DNA of 64,000 nt, taken from contig NC_049991.1 of the NCBI RefSeq assembly GCF_000003815.2, positions 12,754,470 to 12,818,469 on the forward strand, given 5' to 3'. Origin of the DNA: Branchiostoma floridae. Its lineage: Eukaryota; Chordata; Leptocardii; Amphioxiformes; Branchiostomatidae. Below are positions 53,228 through 64,000 of this stretch, one piece after another; positions within the stretch are counted from its first letter, which is position 1, and each line of letters opens with the position of its first letter. Made by a program: the position numbers and the translations under genes. The notes beneath the pieces are model-generated. The model ran no database searches. It was given only the letters and a program-made list of their open reading frames with translations, and was not told the DNA's origin.

Positions 53228-56200
53228 GAATCTAAGTGGAATTAGAGCCGTGGTCATTTAGGAAATCTAAATGTTACGTGTATATACAGCAATCATCATA
53301 TAATGTACCTTACTAATGACTAGTAATGCGTGTTTGTTACTCTGTTTCTCTGGTAAGGTTCTTAGATTGTACCTCAAAATAGCTAATTTTATTCCTTTAA
53401 CCCGGGATCGGGCATCATCGCTCATCGGCTCATTTAACAATCACGATAATGAGGACTTGTTTTGTTAGCACAAGTAGGTTATAACCTCTTTGGTTACTAG
53501 TACTGCAATGAGTATTTTTTCTAACGGAATGGTAGGATTGGGGGAATGAGTCATAACTTCAATTTGTATACCTAAGATGTTTTCACCGGTGCGGGGTAGA
53601 ATTTCTCATAACCTGGATTTTGCAAACAGGATAAATCAGTTCTAAACGTCTTCGAAGGGGTTTAACAGAAAACCTATCATAGAGCCCGGTATTTCTCTCT
53701 TCTCTCTATCTGTTTTTCTCTCTTATATCATGATCGAAGCGTCATGGCTCTTATTTGAAAATTGTTGAAAAGCGCAAGGAGGATTAAACCTCGTTGAAAA
53801 GAGTATTTCAAGATACTGAAATTTTATTTGCCCTTTTTTAAGAGTAGAGATATTTTTTCTATTGAAAATTATCAACAAACTGAAAAGTGAAATCGCAACT
53901 GTGGCCTTCTTTGAGAGAAAAAGAATTACAAATTCATATCAATGACATGAGAAGAACTGAATGTGGTGCCAGTAGAATTGTCGGAATTTTCAGACAATGA
54001 GATCTTAACTTGTAGAACAATGAGCCCGATGGGAGCCCGTCTACCTGACAGTTGATAACGATCTCACAGGCGACAGTCATCGTGGCCATTCGGGTTTGAA
54101 GTGGACCTCGTTCACACCATATTACTTTATCCAGACCCCGAAATCTCGGCTATTGCCGGGTCCTTAGGTCATCAATAAGGCAAACATGGGTGGAGCACCT
54201 GTGGGGAGAGAACAACCACCCCGACAATTTGACGGTCTGTGTTACCATTGGTATGGTAAACTCTGCCAGTTTCTCTGGCGCCGGGGAAAAGAGATGCGAG
54301 CCGCTATCGGAGGAACGCTCGGGAGATACCGACCTGCTCTATCTGGTCGGGAGGGCAGGCATCCGGCCAGGCGCGCGCCTTTCTTTTGTGGAGTCGGAGT
54401 CGCTCGGAAATTATCGGAAAAATTACCGGAGAAGAATGAATGATATCAACAGATTCCTGTTCTGTATCTTCGAAACGGAAAAGGTATAATTTAGCGGAGA
54501 GGGCCGGTAAATGTGTACAGAGGAACACACAGAAACCTCTTATCTAAAACTTCTCCCATGCCTAGCTTTTTTAATACCACATGGAGCTTTTGCCACGCTC
54601 ACATAAACTAGCTCTTCATTCGAATGTCACTCGAGCCTTTTCTATCGTTGACGATGTACATTATATTCTATCATTGTATAAATCATGGACTTCTTTTGTC
54701 ATCGAATCACAGCAGCGCCAAGGCCATTTATTTGATAAGCTCTTTTTCCAAAAATGAAAAAGCCTCAACAATTGTCAAATAAACGTAGTATGGAGACATT
54801 TCTAATTTCCGGAAGCGTAGCCATGTGTGTTGCAATTGTAAATGATATGGAAGGCGTTACTACGTACAAATATCGTATCTTTCATCTAGACACCTGCAGA
54901 CCACACACTTCAAAGTTTTGTTAGGCCTTGACGAGCAGTTTATAATCTATTTCTCCTGAAATATGAATAATTGTTGTAAGAAATGTACGGTTTTCTTCAC
55001 GGTAACCTGTGTCGCAGAGGACTCAGAGAACATTGTGCCTTGTACTAGTGTGATAGTAGTGTATTAGATAAATACCTAAAGCTTTGAGTAATCCACATGT
55101 TGAGTCTATCGATATGTTTCCTATCTTCGTGTGTATCAGAATCTTGAAACGCTGACAGATAAAAGAACCCGGATACGGAAGAGAGCGGAACGGCGCCAGG
55201 AGAAATTACCAACATTTCGGCGCTTTTGTCTCACAGAATACTTGTTAACGTGTTTAGCGTTGTGATGTTGTGTCGCTGTGGATTTTTGCAATACTTGTAA
55301 AATATTTTGAGTTCTGTGATCATAACATAAGTAACCCATAGAATTAGCCAATGAAGGCGATGGAGATAAGATGACGATTTAAGATGGCGGGAAGTGAAAA
55401 TTTGGCGCCAAGACTCTGAAAGAAAACAGACGACACTTGCTAATTGTTGTGGTTATCGGAGCAACAGATTCGCATCTTCCGTTTCTGTTGAAACACAATC
55501 ACTGGAAAGTCGATAACCCGGATAACTTTATTGTTTATGGTTGCATAGGGAAACGACCGGGTCCCCATACAAGTCAACTGTCTGGCTCACCAGCCGCTCA
55601 CCGGACGCATTCCCAACGTACACATAATATGTGTACAGCACATATACCAAGGGGCTTTTATAAAGATATGATTCATCACTAAAAAGTGACATTCAAATGT
55701 CATCCTAACCCTCAAGCAGATATCAAGTTGACTTTCTCTGTCCAAGGAGTTTATACGGAGTTACCTACATGGCCCTACAACCCTATATATTAGAGCTTCC
55801 TGGCTTTGTCACGGTTCCCCAAGATGAATTGGCAACTCAAGTTGAGTGCGCTTCTTTCAGAAAATTTATCAATCTCAAGCACCACAGCAAGGCAGTGCAA
55901 CCGGGTTCTTGTAGGGAAAAGTGCGATGCCTTTACGCACAAAACGCAGCGCGTTCCGGGTGGCAACACTTTAAAACCTACCGATGAAATAGTGCGGCTGT
56001 ACTTTTCAATGTTTCCGCTAGATGGTAGTAACGTTACTACTTTACCATAATAATTCTTTATCCACCTGTGCGTTTGCAAGCGTTAAATCAAAACGTACGA
56101 CTTGCATTTTGTTAGTTTGACGAAAATTACTGCCGTATCATCGTCAGTTTATATCTGTGGCAGCCTACTTCCAACGACCGTTGCGATACTTGTACAATGT

Positions 56201-56270
56201 ATTTTATATTCATGGTACGCGAATTAGCTGACGCGAACATTCTGCTACATTCACAGTTCAAGCCTACAGC
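53228..56270. other. Intergenic stretch between homeobox gene and DCXR
   Basis: No splice-supported frame recognised. The GC-richer part at 54,180-54,440 carries two overlapping open frames of 85 and 99 codons on the plus strand without domain signals. The 55,340-55,440 area has promoter-like GGCGGGA and GGCGCCA motifs but no gene follows. Confidence 0.45.
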
Positions 56271-56279
56271 TGGTCTGCT

Positions 56280-56299
56280 GGGGCAAAGGTCACTATAAA
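56280..56299 (+). promoter_or_regulatory. DR1 nuclear-receptor site abutting the DCXR TATA box
   Basis: GGGGCAAAGGTCA at 56,280-56,292 is a near-perfect DR1 (HNF4/RXR-type) element. It is followed after one base by TATAAA at 56,294-56,299. The DCXR ATG is 44 nt further on, giving a very short leader. Control by HNF4/RXR-class receptors is inferred from the motif. Confidence 0.55.
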
Positions 56300-56342
56300 C
56301 ATCAGCACGAGTTGAACATCTTCACATCCCGTTTCCTAAACC

Positions 56343-60272
<3,930 letters not shown>

Positions 60273-61450
60273 GGGGCCTCACATTTGTCGTGACTCAAGC
60301 TTGTATCACGTTCATGACAAAAGCCTAGTTTGCGTTTAGTATACTCTTCTTGTAGGTCATTAACCTTGTAGGTTGTGTAAGAAAATTAAGGTTTGAGAAA
60401 ATTCAAGATCGTGCAAATCCAACAGCAAGCACTCGTTCCAGACTGCTACTGTAACTAACTTAATAGTTTTTGACCAATATTACATTTGGTCACAATGAAG
60501 CCATAAGCTATTCATATGGAATATGTGGCATTTTGTAACTTTGCTTATACTAAGAATGGCAAAAGTTGACAAATACAAGGTTGCTGATGTTTTTTTCCAG
60601 ATACACACAGTATACCTGAAAGCTATATATATACACATTGTATTGTGTATCTGCTTGCCAAATTCTAATTACTATGTTCTAAAAAAGCAATTTGAATAAT
60701 TTTATGACTATTTGTGTTTCCATTATTGTTATTGATTCATGGCACTCAATTATATTGTACCATATAATGGTTAGTGTTCTCCATACCGTATCAGCCACAC
60801 GGTGATTTACATCATTCACCCGGACGGGAGACCCGGACGGGGGACGGGAGACCCCGTCTTGTAATTAGCCAGCGAAAGGAAATGTCACCCCGTCATGTGT
60901 AAACATGTGCGAACATGTGTGATCACGTCGACCGATGATGATGATGATGATCCAGATAATGTATATATATTATTCTTGACAACCAATGTCGTAATTTCAT
61001 GTGTACATCTGTGATTTATTGACAATTGCAATACTTAGATTGAGCACTTAGTGTAGAACACCGCAAAAGTATCTGTTAAGGAAAAGTTTGACAATTGAAT
61101 TTATTTTTGACAGCATTGGTTTGGACAAAGTTGTTTGTAGAGATGTGAGAATTGGCAAAATACGATTAACATGATATAATTCCAACCTTAGTGCTTCCAC
61201 ACACCACTTGCTGCTTGTGGAAAAAACACTAGTGTGTATTCTCAAGGAAGTTTTACTTGAGATTTTAGTTGCTACCTCATTTGCATTTTGTCAAGGGCAG
61301 AATGTGTGTTTTCATAATGGAGAGAAAAATTAAACTTATCTCACATAAACATGCAGCAAACTTTATTACAATTATGGTGCGTAACTATTAACAAACATGT
61401 AACGTTACATGAAATGGCATATTTTGGGGTAGTGCTGGCTTTGATGATAT
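60273..61450 (+). other. DCXR 3' UTR and flank
   Basis: AT-rich sequence downstream of the stop. Blocks at about 60,283-60,345, 60,440-60,560 and 61,170-61,450 have diverged copies in the same order at 62,848-63,560. It also holds a short GACGGG(A/G)GAC tandem near 60,818-60,850 and a GAT run near 60,935. The polyadenylation site is not determined. Confidence 0.55.
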
Positions 61451-62553
61451 AATGGCTCATATCATAATAATAATAAGAATAGGCCTCAGTTTATGCTACA
61501 GCATTCGTGATAATTTACCGATATTTTAACTTACTAATGATAGAATGATTCAACATATTTGTTGATGACCTTATCATATCAAATGACCAAGACAAATATG
61601 CCTCTGAAAAGTAAATTTTATACTTTATTTTGCTGGCAGTTGTAATCCAGCACCTCTTTATCAAACGGCTCTAGCAAAAGCTTCCCCCTCAAAAGGACGT
61701 TGTGTCTATAAGTCTTCAGATACAAATAATTATTATGAAGATGAAATTGATGATTTAGTATTTGAAATTAAAGGAATGGATACAGCAAACTAGATAAATT
61801 TATGAAACAAGGTGCGATGATATAATATATGATAAATGACAGCATTGAAAAGTAAAGTGACACACCTGTACCCAACATTTACCGAAACTGCAGTTTTGAA
61901 AGACACGTGATATACGTGAAATATCGAAATACAGCAGCTTTATAACCATTGTTTCGTTTCTATCAGTCTACGAAGTTTCAAGTGATAATACATCAACCTG
62001 TTGGCTTTCCCCTTTATGTATCAGCAACCTTGGCATAGTCCATATGGTGGGTCAAGTTCATATAACCGGCACAAAGCTCCCCAAGGATTTCGTGGAAAGC
62101 CTGTTATTAGTAATGTACGAGTATGGTTATGCCATCTGATTTCAATATTCACTTAAAGTTTAATGTTGACGTTATTACACATATGGGAGGTCGCCTTTAT
62201 CACCTCGGGTGCCTATTAAATAAATCGCTCGGAACTCGTCGGCGTTCGTCACTCGCTCGGGTGATCCCGGATACATGCAACATTTGGAGTCACACTCGTT
62301 CATCCAGGCAGTAAAGCACGGCGATCCGACAACAATTCATTGACCTACCACCTGTGTTTAGATCACATTCAATCATTTCATGTATTTGATTTTTGTTCAC
62401 TTGCAATTAGCCCCATGGGCATGAATTTGCCATAAAACATTATTATGTTGACGTCACAGGTATTTGGGTACATGGTAAATGTTTGAGTCCTCTAAACTCG
62501 CCGCCAACATTGTGTTGCAACGTTGCTACACAAAGTTCAATGTTCAGAAGTCA
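61451..62553. other. Stretch without recognised gene upstream of the DCXR pseudogene
   Basis: AT-rich, no supported exon. It would contain the promoter and first exon region of the second DCXR copy, but I see no similarity to the DCXR promoter before the gap. Confidence 0.4.
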
Positions 62554-62653
62554 NNNNNNNNNNNNNNNNNNNNNNNNNNNNNNNNNNNNNNNNNNNNNNN
62601 NNNNNNNNNNNNNNNNNNNNNNNNNNNNNNNNNNNNNNNNNNNNNNNNNNNNN
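62554..62653. other. Assembly gap (100 N) at the DCXR pseudogene exon 1
   Basis: Exactly 100 N; the base after the gap is within what looks like the end of a DCXR exon 1 copy. Confidence 0.99.
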
Positions 62654-63570
62654 AGGAAAAGGTGAGTTTATATTTGGGGTTTTATGTTAGTGTGACCAGT
62701 GGTGATTTACTACATCTTAGACCTCCTCGGTGTGAACTCAAGAGAGTTTGCATGTCTTTGTTTAGGTTGTACGTGAACTTCTACAGCTCCAATCAGGTGT
62801 GTCTAATACATACCATTGTTTGCAATCCTCACAGGTATTGGCTGTGACACATTTGTTGTGACTCATGCTTGCACTAAGACGTTGACAAAGGCCTAGTTTT
62901 CGTGTACACTTCAGTTTTAAGTCTTTAGCTTGCATTGTTTGAGGACGTTAAGTTTAAATTTTGAGTATAATCAAGATTAACTCCAATATCAAGAACTCCC
63001 CCGAGACTAGTTGCTCCTGTAACCAACTTAATAACTTTTTTAAAACCATACATTTAGTCACAATGAAGCCATATGCTATTCGGATGGAATATGTGACATG
63101 ATGTAACTTAGCTCATACAAGGAATGAGGTTTCTGAATACAGTAAAAGGTTGCTTAATTCTAATTGCTTAGTTCTATAAAAGTATTTTGAATAATTTTAC
63201 GACTTCACTCCAAGAGATTTCATTGACCTTGTCGTTATTGAGCATGGAGTGTAGGACACCAAAGTATATGTTTCTGATTCTAAATCGTCAAAGAGTCGTC
63301 TGTAAAAACGTGAGAATTGGTAGAATATGATGTGCGTGTCCACTTCCAATCTCATTGTTTCCATGCTCTACTTGCTACTAGTAACTTTCCAGTGTTTATA
63401 TAAGGAGGGTTTAGTTGCTATCTTAAATGCATTGCGATGATGACAGAATGGGTGTTTTTAAATGGAGAATAAAATTGACAATGATCTTCCATGGCCATGC
63501 TTCGTGGCAAACTTTGTCGTAATTATGGTGATTAACATGTAACAAACGTGCAATTGCATAATAAGGTCTA
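62654..63570 (+). pseudogene. DCXR: Degenerate tandem copy of DCXR (exon 1 end, intron 1, exon 2 start fused to 3' UTR)
   Basis: After the gap, AGGAAAAG plus donor gtgagt matches the end of DCXR exon 1 (AGGGAAAG, gtgagt). At 62,831 acceptor cacag and GTATTGGCTGTGACACA match the exon 2 start (GCATTGGCCGTGACACA). The sequence then passes straight into TTTGTTGTGACTCATGCTTG, which matches the DCXR 3' UTR (TTTGTCGTGACTCAAGCTTG). The UTR similarity continues, for example CACAATGAAGCCATA and GCTATTC(A/G)(T/G)ATGGAATATGTG. Exons 3-8 are absent, so no reductase can be made. Intron 1 is retained, so it is not a processed copy. Confidence 0.75.
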
Positions 63571-64000
63571 GCTTTATTGGAGTGCCCCTGAATTGTGAAT
63601 CAAATATTCGGCCACTTTTATGAAAACAATATGAATAGGACTCAGCACTGTGATTTTTGGCAAACAGATACAGTAACAGAAATTATCTGTTATTTTCGCC
63701 ATCGTTTGACATGCAGCCAAACGTCCAAGTACCCGGCCCACATTCACGGATGAACTCTCCTCCTTGGCCTTGGCACCCTGCCATGATGTGGCCACCAATG
63801 GTTACCAATAACATGTGGTAGGAACTTTCTAGTGATATTCTTGACCTTTTTCAATTAGTAACGAAAATTCGGGGCTATCATTACTATGTCTACCAAATTG
63901 TGCCCATCAATTGTCTCAGCTACAGTATCGTAGAATAGTTTTATCATGTACATATAGTTGATATGCACTGTATTTTACTTAGTGCTTAGTACGATTATTA
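63571..64000. other. Right edge, no recognised gene
   Basis: AT-rich sequence with a 74-codon minus-strand open frame (63,574-63,798) without domain signals. Nothing supported. Confidence 0.4.

Noticed and set aside
54186-54489. Two overlapping plus-strand open frames (85 and 99 codons)
   Set aside because: Moderately GC-rich DNA, no recognised motif, no supporting splice chain. Kept only as intergenic.

Overview
The window looks like invertebrate deuterostome nuclear DNA, most likely amphioxus (Branchiostoma). This is inferred from one-to-one matches to animal genes (FOXRED2, DCXR, an NKL-type homeobox), canonical GT-AG introns, CA microsatellites, many short inverted-repeat transposons, and assembly gaps of exactly 100 N. 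No bacterial or viral gene organisation is visible.

Left third (about 0.5-23.8 kb, minus strand): one very large gene for a secreted cysteine-rich protein. I followed the reading frame across 51 exons (5,721 coding nt, 1,907 codons) from a TATA promoter at 23.85 kb to the left part of the window, where the gene continues out of view. Order from the N-terminus: signal peptide, Thr-rich spacer, EMI-like half domain, EGF, mucin-type CysD (WxxW) domain, six VWC-like six-cysteine modules, seven thyroglobulin type-1 (Tg1) domains joined by Thr/Glu/Tyr-Thr-Pro linkers, thirteen more VWC-like modules, and a final Cys-rich exon. It should act outside the cell in mucus or matrix. Two features stand out. 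One VWC half-module has two tandem alternative exons that cannot both be used. One Tg1 exon is split by a 1.29-kb inverted-repeat transposon with a perfect 10-bp target duplication.

Middle (23.8-38.5 kb): gene-poor and repeat-rich. It holds a truncated LINE, CA repeats, a duplicated TATA-containing segment, palindromic MITEs, a Harbinger-like MITE, a GC-rich inverted-repeat element, and one small gene (171 aa, Gly-rich C-terminus, unknown function) with three apparent non-coding 5' exons and a strong TATA/CCAAT promoter.

Right part: FOXRED2 (plus strand, nine coding exons, complete, 672 aa, ER flavoprotein) at 38.6-46.7 kb; a homeobox gene (minus strand) at 50.0-52.1 kb whose homeodomain is cut after residue 44, with the last exon missing next to an assembly gap; DCXR, L-xylulose reductase (plus strand, eight exons, 244 aa, complete catalytic residues) at 56.3-60.3 kb, with a DR1 nuclear-receptor site touching its TATA box; and a degenerate second copy of DCXR at 62.65-63.57 kb that keeps exon ends and 3' UTR but has lost the middle.

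The genes do not form an obvious pathway; the window is an ordinary animal gene neighbourhood. Exon boundaries were set by hand from splice consensus plus frame continuity. No similarity search was run.
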